In this document: piece after piece, positions 24,546-33,326 of the stretch
How positions within the stretch are numbered: position 1 is the stretch's first letter
Layout of the letters: each line of letters begins with the position of its first letter
Assembly (NCBI GenBank): GCA_045616165.1
Contig: JAZLGF010000029.1
Span: 1 to 64,000 of the forward strand
DNA length: 64,000 bases
DNA from: RGIG5612 sp045616165
GTDB taxonomy: Bacteria; Bacillota; Clostridia; Lachnospirales; Lachnospiraceae
Direction: 5' to 3'
Translations under genes and position numbers: made by a program
Notes under the pieces: generated by a model
The model's database searches: none
What the model was told of the DNA's origin: nothing
What the model saw: only the letters and a program-made list of their open reading frames with translations

Positions 24546-24950
24546 TTAATTTTCCTTTTTATTTTCTTCTTCGTAAATTTTTTCTAATCTTCTTAAAAAC
24601 AACCCGTATGTTCTTAAATTTCCTCTAAAGTTTTCATATTTATGGTTAAACATATATTGAGAAAAGAAACAATACAGTGTAATAAAAATCACAACCGCCA
24701 CAATTATTATTGCAATTGTAGCAACACCTCCAACTTTTCCCATTAAAGATGTAATCCAATTTTCTTTAACAAAAAATATCAAAGCTGCTATTAATAACGC
24801 ACAAACAAATCCGAGCGGTGCACTCCTTAACATATTTGTGCTCGCATAATCTTGCTTAAAATATTTATTTAATCTTATCGTTTGCTTACCCTCATCATGC
24901 TCATAAAGCGCAATCTTTGTCATAAGCTCAACTTTTTTATTATTTATCAT
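24546..24950 (-). CDS. Small two-helix membrane protein, unknown function
   Basis: A 134-residue protein with two transmembrane stretches (PLGFVCALLIAALIFFVKEN and VATIAIIIVAVVIFITLYCF) and a charged tail (LEKIYEEENKKEN). No family is recognised. It overlaps the reductase gene by four bases and precedes the larger membrane protein by nine, so it belongs to the same transcript. Confidence 0.7.
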   Translation of the reverse strand: MINNKKVELMTKIALYEHDEGKQTIRLNKYFKQDYASTNMLRSAPLGFVCALLIAALIFFVKENWITSLMGKVGGVATIAIIIVAVVIFITLYCFFSQYMFNHKYENFRGNLRTYGLFLRRLEKIYEEENKKEN

Positions 24951-25735
24951 TTAGCGTAAATCATTCCTAATAGTTTATTTGAAAATCCGATTGGAAGCAA
25001 TTTCATTATTACACAAAAAGCTTTATAACTAAAACCTATTGCATAAAGCGGTTTGACTTTTTTCTTAAGTGCGATTTTAGTGATATATGCACCCGCAACG
25101 TCTGGACTCATACCGCCTCTTTCATCTTTTTCCATAACAGCAACGCTTTTGCTTATTCTTCCACCATATTCGCTATCGCCAGCGATAGATTTATTTCTAG
25201 CATCTGTAAATCCCGATGCTATATCGCCCGGCTGGATTGCACACATTGAAATTCCGTATGGTTTTACTTCGTTTGCTGTTGCGCATGTATATGAATTAAT
25301 CGCTGCTTTACTAGCCGAATAATATACCTGGAAAGGAATTGGAATTGGTGCTGCAACAGAGCTAATATTTACAATTCGTCCATAGCCTTGTTTTCTCATT
25401 ATCCCTAAAACTGCTTTTGTGCAATTTACCATTCCGAAGAAGTTAACATCAAATTGTTTTTTTGCATCTTCTAAATTTGTAAATTCTACTGCTCCACTTA
25501 TCCCAAAACCAGCACAATTAACAAGTAAATCTATTTTTCCTTGTTCTTCAAATACTTCGTTTACGCATTTTATTACATTTTCTTCATTTGTAACATCAAC
25601 GCTTTTATGCTTAATTTCAGACTCTGGCATATCGCGTCTTGAAAATTCATAAACGATTAATCCTTTATCTTTTAAATGTTTTGCTGTAGCTTTTCCGATT
25701 CCAGATGAACCGCCTGTAACTATTGCAACTTTCAT
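24947..25735 (-). CDS. Short-chain dehydrogenase/reductase (possible 3-ketosphinganine-reductase-like role)
   Basis: A 262-residue classical SDR: the nucleotide-binding TGGSSGIGKATAKHL, NNAG-type motif VNCAGFGISGA, catalytic Ser in NISSVAAPIP and the YxxxK motif in YYSASKAAINSYTC. A hydrophobic C-terminal helix (FSYKAFCVIMKLLPIGFSNK) suggests membrane association. It begins ten bases after the serine-palmitoyltransferase-like gene, which raises the possibility that it reduces the ketone that enzyme produces. Many SDRs of this type have other substrates, so the pathway assignment is tentative. Confidence 0.8.
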   Translation of the reverse strand: MKVAIVTGGSSGIGKATAKHLKDKGLIVYEFSRRDMPESEIKHKSVDVTNEENVIKCVNEVFEEQGKIDLLVNCAGFGISGAVEFTNLEDAKKQFDVNFFGMVNCTKAVLGIMRKQGYGRIVNISSVAAPIPIPFQVYYSASKAAINSYTCATANEVKPYGISMCAIQPGDIASGFTDARNKSIAGDSEYGGRISKSVAVMEKDERGGMSPDVAGAYITKIALKKKVKPLYAIGFSYKAFCVIMKLLPIGFSNKLLGMIYAK

Positions 25736-25745
25736 CTTTATTTCC

Positions 25746-26954
25746 TTAACCTAATTTTATTTGTTCTAAAATCGCGCTGTCATCATGATGCATAACATCT
25801 GCAATAATTTCTGCTGCCTCATCAACTAAGCTTTCTGTATGGCTTGCCATCAAGCTTGTTCTAAGTAAGCATTCTCCCGGTGCGCATGCAGGAGGGAGTA
25901 CTGAATTTACATAAACTCCATTTTCATACATATTCTTTTGTTTAAGAAGTGTATTTTCCGGTGTGTATGTGTAAATAGGCACAATTGGTGTTGGAGCTTC
26001 AATTATTTTTACATCACGCTCTTTAAGATTATTTCTAAAACGAGCTGCGATTTTTTGTAACTTTTCAGGAAGTTCTGGGTGGGCTTCTAAGTATCTAAGT
26101 GAAGCAAGTGCAACCGCAGTCTGGGCCGGTGGAATTGACGCTGCAAACATATAAGGGCGCGCACTATGTCTTACATAATCAACAATTCGTTTATCGGCTA
26201 CCATATATCCACCTAAACTTGCAAGTGATTTTGAGAATGTTCCCATATAAATATCAACTTGATCTTCAAGTCCGAAGTGGCTAGCACTTCCTCTTCCGCC
26301 TTCTCCTAATACACCAAGTCCATGTGCATCATCAACCATTACTCTTGCACCATATTTTTTAGCAAGTGCACAAATTTCTGGAAGTTTTGCAATATCTCCA
26401 CCCATGCTAAATACGCCGTCTGTAATAATTAACGCACCTGCATTTTCAGGAACAAGCTGAAGTTGTTTTTCTAAGTCTTCCATGTCTGCATGTTTATAAC
26501 GAAGCATCTTTCCATAGCTAAGTCTTGTTGCATCATATATTGATGCATGATCTTCTCTATCTAAAATCATGTAGTCATGACGACCTACTATTGAAGCAAT
26601 AATTCCTAGGTTGCTCATAAATCCTGTAGGGAACGTGATGCAGTCTTCTTTTCTTAAGAAGGTTTTAAGTTCGTCTTCAAGTTCATAATGCATTTTAAGT
26701 GTTCCGTTTAAAAATCTTGATCCAGAACAGCCTGTGCCATATTTTTCTAATGTTTTAATTCCCGCTTCAATAATTTCTGGCTCTACCGTAAGTCCAAGAT
26801 AGTTATTTGAGCCAAGCATGATTCGACGTTTGCCTTCCATAATAACTTCAACGTCTTGTCTGCTTTCTAATGCCCTGAAATACGGATATAAATCCGCTTC
26901 CCTAATAATGTCTTGCAATTGTGTCTCGTAGCATTTTTCAAATAAATCTTTCAA
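25746..26954 (-). CDS. Alpha-oxoamine synthase, serine-palmitoyltransferase-like
   Basis: A PLP enzyme that condenses an amino acid with an acyl-CoA (or acyl carrier). The 402-residue chain has LGSNNYLGLTVEPEI, TGCSGSRFLNGTLKMHYELE, DREDHASIYDATRLS, VDDAHGLGVLGEGGRG and the PLP-lysine motif GTFSKSLASLGGYMVAD. The N-terminal YPYFRALE, the SGSRFLNGTL block and the C-terminal LPPACAPGECLLRTSLMA resemble bacterial serine palmitoyltransferases more than glycine C-acetyltransferase or BioF, as judged by eye. No biotin gene or threonine dehydrogenase is nearby, and an SDR follows. Alternatives are KBL, BioF or a lipid synthase using another amino acid. Confidence 0.8.
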   Translation of the reverse strand: MKDLFEKCYETQLQDIIREADLYPYFRALESRQDVEVIMEGKRRIMLGSNNYLGLTVEPEIIEAGIKTLEKYGTGCSGSRFLNGTLKMHYELEDELKTFLRKEDCITFPTGFMSNLGIIASIVGRHDYMILDREDHASIYDATRLSYGKMLRYKHADMEDLEKQLQLVPENAGALIITDGVFSMGGDIAKLPEICALAKKYGARVMVDDAHGLGVLGEGGRGSASHFGLEDQVDIYMGTFSKSLASLGGYMVADKRIVDYVRHSARPYMFAASIPPAQTAVALASLRYLEAHPELPEKLQKIAARFRNNLKERDVKIIEAPTPIVPIYTYTPENTLLKQKNMYENGVYVNSVLPPACAPGECLLRTSLMASHTESLVDEAAEIIADVMHHDDSAILEQIKLG

Positions 26955-26981
26955 AATATTCGCCTCTTTTTCTTTTTAGTC

Positions 26982-27707
26982 TTATCTCTTATAGTCATTA
27001 TAAATATAATCCGCAATTATCTTTCCGAAGATTTCATATCCATCTGGTGTAAAATGGATTCCATCTTTTACAAAGTATTCTTTTAGATTTTTTATCTTCG
27101 AAAGTTCTTTATTTGGATCAATTAATTCTTCACCGGTTTCTTTTGCAACCTTAACTATGTAATCATTTATTTTGTTCATCAAATCCATATACTTATTGCC
27201 TGGGCAAATCGGATAAAGTACTAAGTAAAGTTTCGCACCTGTCTTTTTTATCTCTTCAATATTGGATTTTATTATTTCTTTATACGGTTGGTTTTGGAAA
27301 ACATTATTTATACCGTAAAGCATAATTATAATGTCAGCATCACCCGATAATCTTTTATAACTATCAGGCAAAATCCAATCGCCCGGAATTCCTAAATTTT
27401 TAACTTCAATATTTTTTACTTTGTAAGTATTTTTGCTGAAGTTCTCAAGCAATTTATTCTTAAGCTCTTCTGGATATGTTTTAATACATTGATCATATGT
27501 AATTCCGTTTGAACTATAAGTAATAGAATCGCCAAAACAATCAATTTTTACAGTTTCTTTTTCTGCAAAATAATTCGGAATATTTTCTCTTAATTGTTTT
27601 TTTCGGCTTTCACCTATAATAATTAATGCCACAACAACTATTACGATTAATATTCCAACAGTAATTATTAATTTTCTATTCTTTTTATCCTTTAAGAATT
27701 TAATCAT
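26982..27707 (-). CDS. Membrane-anchored SGNH/GDSL esterase
   Basis: A 241-residue protein with one N-terminal transmembrane anchor (LIITVGILIVIVVVALIIIG) and an extracytoplasmic SGNH hydrolase domain: the nucleophile block KIDCFGDSITYSSNG, the Gly/Asn blocks (NLGIPGDW, MLYGINNV) and the catalytic Asp/His pair DGIHFTPDGY. Likely an esterase or O-deacetylase acting on a cell-envelope substrate. Its ATG directly follows the hydA stop codon (TAA-ATG), so it is coupled to the hydrogenase genes although functionally unrelated by sequence. Confidence 0.85.
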   Translation of the reverse strand: MIKFLKDKKNRKLIITVGILIVIVVVALIIIGESRKKQLRENIPNYFAEKETVKIDCFGDSITYSSNGITYDQCIKTYPEELKNKLLENFSKNTYKVKNIEVKNLGIPGDWILPDSYKRLSGDADIIIMLYGINNVFQNQPYKEIIKSNIEEIKKTGAKLYLVLYPICPGNKYMDLMNKINDYIVKVAKETGEELIDPNKELSKIKNLKEYFVKDGIHFTPDGYEIFGKIIADYIYNDYKR

Positions 27708-29456
27708 TTATGCTTCCCAGCCAGTATGGTCTGTATGGAGTAAATGATGTGAAACTTCTGAACAAGGCTCTCCTAAAAATTCTTTATAAAGAGTTTGAAC
27801 ATCTGGGTTTTCATGTGAAAATCTTAAAGTATTCTTTGCATCATAATCATAAAGAATCTTAGCTCTACTACTTGCCCATTCTTCGTTGAAATGGATTGGC
27901 TGGCCGCCGCCACCAACACATCCTCCTGGACATGCCATTACTTCAACGAAGTCATATTCTACTTCTTTATCTTCAATTGCTTGTAGAAGTTTTCTTGTGT
28001 TTCCAAGGCTATTTACTACTGCTGCTTTCACTATATTTCCAGCAACATTATATTCTGCCTCAATCCAAGGTTTATCTATGCCTGCTGCTCTAACGGCCTT
28101 AAAGGTTTCGTCAGCGTCAGGGTTTTGTCCCGTTAATACAAAGTAGCATGTACGAAGAGCTGCCTCCATAACGCCACCTGTTGAGCCGAAGATAACGGCT
28201 GCTCCCGTACCTGTACCAAGCGGAGAGTCAAACTCTTCTTCTGCTAAGTTTTCAACATCTATTTGAAGTTCCTTAATCATGCTACAAAGTTCTCTTGTAG
28301 TAATTGAAAGGTCAACATCTTTTATGCCTTCTTTTGCATCATTGATATTTGAAATTTCAGTTTCTGCTTTCTTTGCTGAACATGGCATAACGGAAACACA
28401 ATAAATTTTTTCCGGGTCAACTCCTATCTTACCAGCAAAATAAGTTTTTGTTACTGCTCCAAACATCTGTTGTGGAGATTTTGCTGTTGAAAGATTTTGA
28501 ACGAAGTTAGGATATTGTTTTTTTACAAATCTTACCCAGCCAGGACAACATGATGTAAACATAGGCCAACTATATTCATCTTTATGTGTAAATCTATGGA
28601 GGAATTCTGTTCCTTCTTCCATGATTGTTAAATCGGCTGTGAAGTTTGTATCAAATACATAATCAAATCCGATTTTCTTAAGAACTGCTGCCAAACGCTT
28701 TTCTGTTGCAACTTCTGGGCTAAGGCCTAAAGTTTCTCCCCATGCAGCACGTACAGCAGGAGCTATTTGAACCACACAAACTTTATCCGGATTTCTAAGC
28801 ACTCCTTTTTTAGACAATAATTCTTTTATGTCTTTTCTTACTGAAAGAGCGTTTGTTGGGCAATGTGTTACACACTGTCCACAGAAAACACAGTTTGAAT
28901 CTTTAAGTGGTTTATGTTCTCTAACGCCAACTGTTGTATGTATTCCAGAACCAATCATGTCCCAAACATTAACGCTTTGAACCTTTTCGCATTCTGATAA
29001 ACATCTATAACATCTTATACACTTGCTTTCATCTCTAATAATCGGAACATCATCCGGCCAAGGAATTTCCAAGAAATCCTGTTGGAATTTATCCATGTTT
29101 ACAATGCCAAGATCATTAGCAACTTTTTGAAGCTGGCATGTTTCATTTCTTTCACACGTTGGGCATTCAACTTTATGTTGGCTAAGTAAAAGTTGGACGC
29201 TTGTTCTTCTAGCATCTACAACTTTTGTTGTATTAGTGTAAATAACCATTCCCTCTTCGCATACATTGTCACATGCTGCAAAAAGTTGCTCCATGCCTTT
29301 TATTTCAACTAAACATACTCTACATGCACCAATTTTATTTACATCTTTCATGTAACATAAAGTTGGGATATTTACGCCTGCTAGTTTAGCTGCATCTAAA
29401 ATACTTGTTCCTTCTTCTACCTGTACAGGAATGTCGTTAATAATTACATTTACCAT
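27708..29456 (-). CDS. hydA: [FeFe] hydrogenase catalytic subunit
   Basis: Produces or oxidises H2 at the H-cluster. The 582-residue, modular protein has an N-terminal 2Fe-2S domain (CYMKDVNKIGACRVCLVEIK), a His/Cys cluster segment (HKVECPTCERNETCQL), two 4Fe-4S clusters (CIRCYRCLSECEKV, CVFCGQCVTHCPTN) and the three H-cluster signatures FTSCCPGWVRF, MPCSAKKAE and MACPGGCVGGGGQP. It overlaps the upstream flavoprotein subunit by seven bases, so the two form a complex. The domain set matches soluble NAD(P)-linked hydrogenases. No HydE/F/G maturases are in the window. Confidence 0.95.
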   Translation of the reverse strand: MVNVIINDIPVQVEEGTSILDAAKLAGVNIPTLCYMKDVNKIGACRVCLVEIKGMEQLFAACDNVCEEGMVIYTNTTKVVDARRTSVQLLLSQHKVECPTCERNETCQLQKVANDLGIVNMDKFQQDFLEIPWPDDVPIIRDESKCIRCYRCLSECEKVQSVNVWDMIGSGIHTTVGVREHKPLKDSNCVFCGQCVTHCPTNALSVRKDIKELLSKKGVLRNPDKVCVVQIAPAVRAAWGETLGLSPEVATEKRLAAVLKKIGFDYVFDTNFTADLTIMEEGTEFLHRFTHKDEYSWPMFTSCCPGWVRFVKKQYPNFVQNLSTAKSPQQMFGAVTKTYFAGKIGVDPEKIYCVSVMPCSAKKAETEISNINDAKEGIKDVDLSITTRELCSMIKELQIDVENLAEEEFDSPLGTGTGAAVIFGSTGGVMEAALRTCYFVLTGQNPDADETFKAVRAAGIDKPWIEAEYNVAGNIVKAAVVNSLGNTRKLLQAIEDKEVEYDFVEVMACPGGCVGGGGQPIHFNEEWASSRAKILYDYDAKNTLRFSHENPDVQTLYKEFLGEPCSEVSHHLLHTDHTGWEA

Positions 29457-31282
29457 GCTTTTCGACCTCCTTTAATTATTCCGCAATTGTAATGATCGCA
29501 TCTTAAACATCTTCCTGATTCTTGACATGCTTCCTTATCAGTCATTGGATTTTCCATAAGGTTAAAGTCATGTTTTCTTTCCTCAGGACTTCTCTCTGCC
29601 ATATTTACTCTTCCGCAATATTCTCTATCTTTTAGCACAACATCCGGAATATCTATATCTCTATGTACGCTATGATGATATCCTAAATATTCATCAATAT
29701 TAGCAGCTGCAACTTTACCCGCTGCAATAGCGGCGATTGCCGTCTTTGGACCAGTTACGCAATCTCCTCCAGCAAAAACTCCAGGAATCATATCGATACT
29801 TGTTACATTATCCGCTTTAATAAGTCCACGCTCTATTGGGATTCCTGCCTCGTCAAATCCGGATACATCTGTTCCCTGGCCTATTGCTTTAATAATTACA
29901 TCACATTCAATTCTCTTATCAGGAAGTCCTGATGGAACAGGTTTCATACGGCCATTATCAATTTTTCCAACCATGTTTGGCGTTGTCCAAAGAGCAACTG
30001 CCTGGCCGTTTTCATCTGTTTCAATTTTAAGCGGTGCATGTAAATCTAAAAGCTCGGCTCCTTCTGCGATAGCTCCTTCTATTTCTTCCGGAAGAGCTGT
30101 CATATCTTCTCTTCTTCGTCTATAAATTATTGATACCGATTTAGCGCCACATCTAATTGCACTACGTACGCAGTCCATAGCAACGTTTCCGCCTCCAACT
30201 ACGCATACTTTCTTTCCTGTGAAATCAACAACTTCATCATCGCCTAATTTTCCAAGGTAATCTACTGCTGAAATTACGTTCGGTGCATCTTCTCCTTCGA
30301 TGCCGATATCTTTTGCTTTATGTGCACCTATCGAGAAATAAACTGCATCATACTGCTCTCTTAATTTTTCGATTGTATACTCGCCAACACCAACATTTGT
30401 ATTAAGCTTTGTTTCTATACCTGTTGAAAGAATTGCGTCGATATCTTTTTGTAAATAATTCCTTGGCAGGCGATATGCTGGAATACCATAAATAAGCATT
30501 CCGCCAAGTCTTTTCTTTCTTTCAAAAACAGTTACCTGGTGTCCCATAAGTTGTAGATAGAACGCAACTGTAAGGCCTGATGGGCCTCCGCCTACTACTG
30601 CTATTTTCTTTCCAGTTTCACTAAGGCGCTCCGGTGGAATAACCTTTGCGGCATTTTCTACTGCTGTTCTTTTTAATCCTCTGATATTAACAGGTGCATC
30701 AAGAAGTGTTCTTCTACATCTGTTCTCGCAAGGATGCTCACATATCAACGCACATACAACAGGGAATGGGTTATCATTTGTGATAACCTGAACTGCTTCT
30801 TCATATCTTTTTGCTCCAACTAATGCTATATAAGCTGGAATGTTAACGTTTGCTGGACATGCTGCAACACATGGAATTGAATCTGTTCTTTCTGCAAGAC
30901 AGAAATGGTCGTTAACATGTGATTTATAATCGTCTTCGCATCCCTTTAGTGCTTTAAGAACTAACTTTGCTGCTTCTGCACCAATAGCACAGTCCGCTGA
31001 AACAGAAATGTTTCTAGCAAGGGATTCCATTTTTTCTAACGTCTCTTCGGTTGCACTACCAGAAAGGACTAATTCATTTAATTTGCTAAGTTGATTTAAG
31101 CCAACTCTACATGCGGTACACTTTCCACAACTTTGTGTCATATAAAGTCTTAAGAAAGCCGAAACCATATCGATTGGACATGTATCCGTTGGATTAAAAA
31201 TCAGATGTCTTTCCATGTAGTTGTAAATACCGTCTAGAGTCGTCTCAACATTATTATTGTTTGTTAAGGTAAGTCTGCTCAC
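29450..31282 (-). CDS. Hydrogenase electron-transfer subunit: NuoF-type cluster domain fused to GltD-like NADPH oxidoreductase
   Basis: A 610-residue fusion. The N-terminus carries only the 4Fe-4S part of NuoF (SCGKCTACRVGLNQL and a later Cys in SADCAIGAEAA), without the NuoF FMN domain. The rest is a GltD/NfnB-type flavoprotein with cysteines (CVAACPANVNIPAY, CALICEHPCENRC), FAD site VVGGGPSGLTVAFYLQ, NAD(P) site VVGGGNVAMDCVRSA and the FAD-closing AGGDCVTGPKTAIAA. The C-terminus adds a Cys cluster (CLRCDHYNC). It probably feeds electrons between NAD(P)H and HydA. Whether it bifurcates electrons cannot be told from sequence. Confidence 0.88.
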   Translation of the reverse strand: MSRLTLTNNNNVETTLDGIYNYMERHLIFNPTDTCPIDMVSAFLRLYMTQSCGKCTACRVGLNQLSKLNELVLSGSATEETLEKMESLARNISVSADCAIGAEAAKLVLKALKGCEDDYKSHVNDHFCLAERTDSIPCVAACPANVNIPAYIALVGAKRYEEAVQVITNDNPFPVVCALICEHPCENRCRRTLLDAPVNIRGLKRTAVENAAKVIPPERLSETGKKIAVVGGGPSGLTVAFYLQLMGHQVTVFERKKRLGGMLIYGIPAYRLPRNYLQKDIDAILSTGIETKLNTNVGVGEYTIEKLREQYDAVYFSIGAHKAKDIGIEGEDAPNVISAVDYLGKLGDDEVVDFTGKKVCVVGGGNVAMDCVRSAIRCGAKSVSIIYRRRREDMTALPEEIEGAIAEGAELLDLHAPLKIETDENGQAVALWTTPNMVGKIDNGRMKPVPSGLPDKRIECDVIIKAIGQGTDVSGFDEAGIPIERGLIKADNVTSIDMIPGVFAGGDCVTGPKTAIAAIAAGKVAAANIDEYLGYHHSVHRDIDIPDVVLKDREYCGRVNMAERSPEERKHDFNLMENPMTDKEACQESGRCLRCDHYNCGIIKGGRKAW

Positions 31283-31450
31283 TTTTTTACTCCTCTTCTT
31301 TTTTTGTTACACAAATAAAACGCACATTAAAAATAACGCGCAAATTCCTTCTTATATTGTAGTGCATTTCTTTTAATATTGATAGTATTTTTTTATATAT
31401 TATTGTGGTAAAATTTACCTATAACAAAATAAATTAAGAGAGGAATCAAA

Positions 31451-32749
31451 ATGAACAACATTAACAAAACAACGCTTCACCCTTATTCAAGAAGCGTATC
31501 AATTATTGGTGTTGGCTGTACACCTTTTATGCGTACTCTTGAAAATCCAGAAACAACCGGATATTCTGAAGGCGAATTTTTCGGATATGCAGCTTACAAG
31601 GCAATGGAAGACGCTGGCGTTACTCCTAAGGACGTTGATTATTTCTTCCATGGACAGGCTAACCCATTCTACGGTTCAAACTACATCACACCTAATATTC
31701 AAATTTCAGAATGGTTCGGTATGAGAGGTAAAGGCTCTATCCACCATTCAGAAGCTTGCTGTACTGGTTATCTTGCTCTTGAGCAGGCTGTTAACGCTGT
31801 TGCTTCAGGAAAATATAACGTAGTACTTTCAGGTTGTGTTGAATTTGGTGATTGTATTGCCCTTCCTGATTGTCCTGCACATATCAGAAAGAAATTCGAA
31901 GATGCTGATTTCTTTGAATCACTTAAATGGATTTATGACAGAGCTTATTCTCGTCCACTTATGTGTGGTCCAAACATCCACCAAGACGATGCTGCTGCAT
32001 GGTATAAATCAACATACCATCTTACAGACGAAGAAATGGACGATACATTAATCCATATAGCTCTTAACTCAAGATACAACGCAGTTAAGAATCCTCTTTC
32101 ATATTCAAAACAAACTTATGAAGAAATCGCTAAAGAAAATGGTTTCGATGATGTTATGGAATATATGAAATCATTCTACAATCCTAAGATGAGTGGATAT
32201 TTAAGAGCTTCAGGCTTAGAGCTTAAATGCGACGGCGCTGCTGCTTTTATCGTATGTCCAACTGAAATGGCTTCACAATTCACAGACAAAAAGCCTATCG
32301 AAGTTTTAGGTATTGGTAATGCTACTCGTGAAGCTACCCAGCCTCACGTTGAACTTTATGGAACACAGGAAGCTACTCGCCAGGTATACGAACTTACAGG
32401 CGTTAAACCTGATGAAATCGATTTACTTTTGGCTAACGACTTCTTTATCACATCTCAGCTCCTTGCTGCAGAAGTTAGCGGATACCTTCCAGCAGGTGAA
32501 GGATGGAAATACTTCATCGATGGCCGTACAAAATTTGATGGTGACAAACCTATTAATACAAACGGTGGAAGATGTTCATTCGGACATGCTCACGCTGCAT
32601 CAGGTGTTGCTGATATTTATGAAGCTGTTAAACAGATGCGTGGAGAAATGGGCGAAACTCAGGTTAAGAATACTCCTAAGACAACATTCCTTAGAGGTTT
32701 CGGTGGCGCTCAAAACTTAGCATCTATAATTCTTCGTACTAAAGAATAA
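31451..32749 (+). CDS. Thiolase-family acyltransferase (SCP2/acetyl-CoA acetyltransferase type)
   Basis: A 432-residue thiolase-fold protein. An active-site cysteine lies in HSEACCTGYLALEQAVNAV, and the C-terminal blocks NTNGGRCSFGHAHAASGVAD and FLRGFGGAQNLASIIL are typical of the SCP-x/archaeal acetyl-CoA acetyltransferase branch. These work with a DUF35 partner, which follows here after 11 bases. The substrate could be acetyl-CoA or another acyl-CoA. GAGAGGA precedes the ATG; the gene diverges from the hydrogenase operon. Confidence 0.88.
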   Translation: MNNINKTTLHPYSRSVSIIGVGCTPFMRTLENPETTGYSEGEFFGYAAYKAMEDAGVTPKDVDYFFHGQANPFYGSNYITPNIQISEWFGMRGKGSIHHSEACCTGYLALEQAVNAVASGKYNVVLSGCVEFGDCIALPDCPAHIRKKFEDADFFESLKWIYDRAYSRPLMCGPNIHQDDAAAWYKSTYHLTDEEMDDTLIHIALNSRYNAVKNPLSYSKQTYEEIAKENGFDDVMEYMKSFYNPKMSGYLRASGLELKCDGAAAFIVCPTEMASQFTDKKPIEVLGIGNATREATQPHVELYGTQEATRQVYELTGVKPDEIDLLLANDFFITSQLLAAEVSGYLPAGEGWKYFIDGRTKFDGDKPINTNGGRCSFGHAHAASGVADIYEAVKQMRGEMGETQVKNTPKTTFLRGFGGAQNLASIILRTKE

Positions 32750-32760
32750 GGAGGTCTACC

Positions 32761-33201
32761 ATGGGAGTTAAATTAGAAAAAGTTATTCAAACATATTATA
32801 ATAATCTTGCAGAAGGAAAATTAACTGCACGTAAATGCACAAAATGCGGTGCTTATGAATGGCCTCCTGTATTAGGTTGTAATACTTGTGGATCTCCTGA
32901 AATGGAGTGGGTTGAAATTAGTGGAAAAGGAAAATTAATTGACTTTGTACTTCCTTCACCAATTACTATGAAACCTGAAATGAACGATATTAAACCTTAT
33001 GTTTTAGCTATCGTTCAGCTCGAAGAAGGTCCAGCCGCAAACGTTATGGTTCGTGGAATTAAAAAGAAACAGGCTGAAGCTGCCAGAGCAGCTCTTCCTC
33101 TTGATGTTCATGCAACAATTATTCCACGTCATGTAGTTGACGGCGAAAAAGAATATGATTACAGCACAGTAATCTTCGACTTAGATAACCCAATCGAATA
33201 A
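32761..33201 (+). CDS. DUF35 zinc-ribbon/OB-fold acyl-CoA-binding partner of thiolase
   Basis: A 146-residue protein with a rubredoxin-like zinc ribbon (CTKCGAYEWPP then CNTCGSPEME) and an OB-fold domain ending in YSTVIFDLDNPIE. DUF35 proteins form complexes with SCP-x/HMG-type thiolases and help acyl-CoA transfer. AAGGAGG lies in front of the ATG. The last 35 bases of this gene are repeated at 40908-40943, marking the edge of a probable island. Confidence 0.92.
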   Translation: MGVKLEKVIQTYYNNLAEGKLTARKCTKCGAYEWPPVLGCNTCGSPEMEWVEISGKGKLIDFVLPSPITMKPEMNDIKPYVLAIVQLEEGPAANVMVRGIKKKQAEAARAALPLDVHATIIPRHVVDGEKEYDYSTVIFDLDNPIE

Positions 33202-33202
33202 T
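33167..33202 (+). repeat. Island-flanking direct repeat, left copy (DUF35 3' end)
   Basis: Thirty-four of 36 bases match 40908-40943 in the same orientation; the two differences are C/T changes. The repeat covers the final codons and stop of the intact DUF35 gene. A 3'-gene-end duplicate flanking accessory genes is the classical footprint of site-specific integration, although no integrase is present between the copies. Confidence 0.85.
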
Positions 33203-33206
33203 AATC

Positions 33207-33242
33207 ATAAAAAAAGAGGCTTCAATTTGAAGCCTCTTTTTT
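33207..33242 (+). terminator. Terminator of the thiolase-DUF35 operon
   Basis: AAAAAGAGGCTTCAA (33211-33225) pairs with TTGAAGCCTCTTTTT (33227-33241), giving a strong hairpin and U-run nine bases after the DUF35 stop. It reads both ways. Confidence 0.85.
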
Positions 33243-33263
33243 ATTTAATTTTTTATCATTCTC

Positions 33264-33291
33264 TTGACAATAAATACTAATATGTTACTAT
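33264..33291 (+). promoter_or_regulatory. Orphan rightward promoter facing the 3' end of the 33327-33860 gene
   Basis: TTGACA (33264-33269), 16-base spacer, TACTAT (33286-33291). A transcript would start near 33298, run through a GC-rich foldable stretch (33315-33352) into a T-run at 33354-33360, and be antisense to the end of the neighbouring leftward gene. No ORF follows. A short antisense RNA is possible. Confidence 0.45.
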
Positions 33292-33326
33292 CGTATCGAG
33301 AAATGGGTTTTTTGTCCGGTAGGTTC

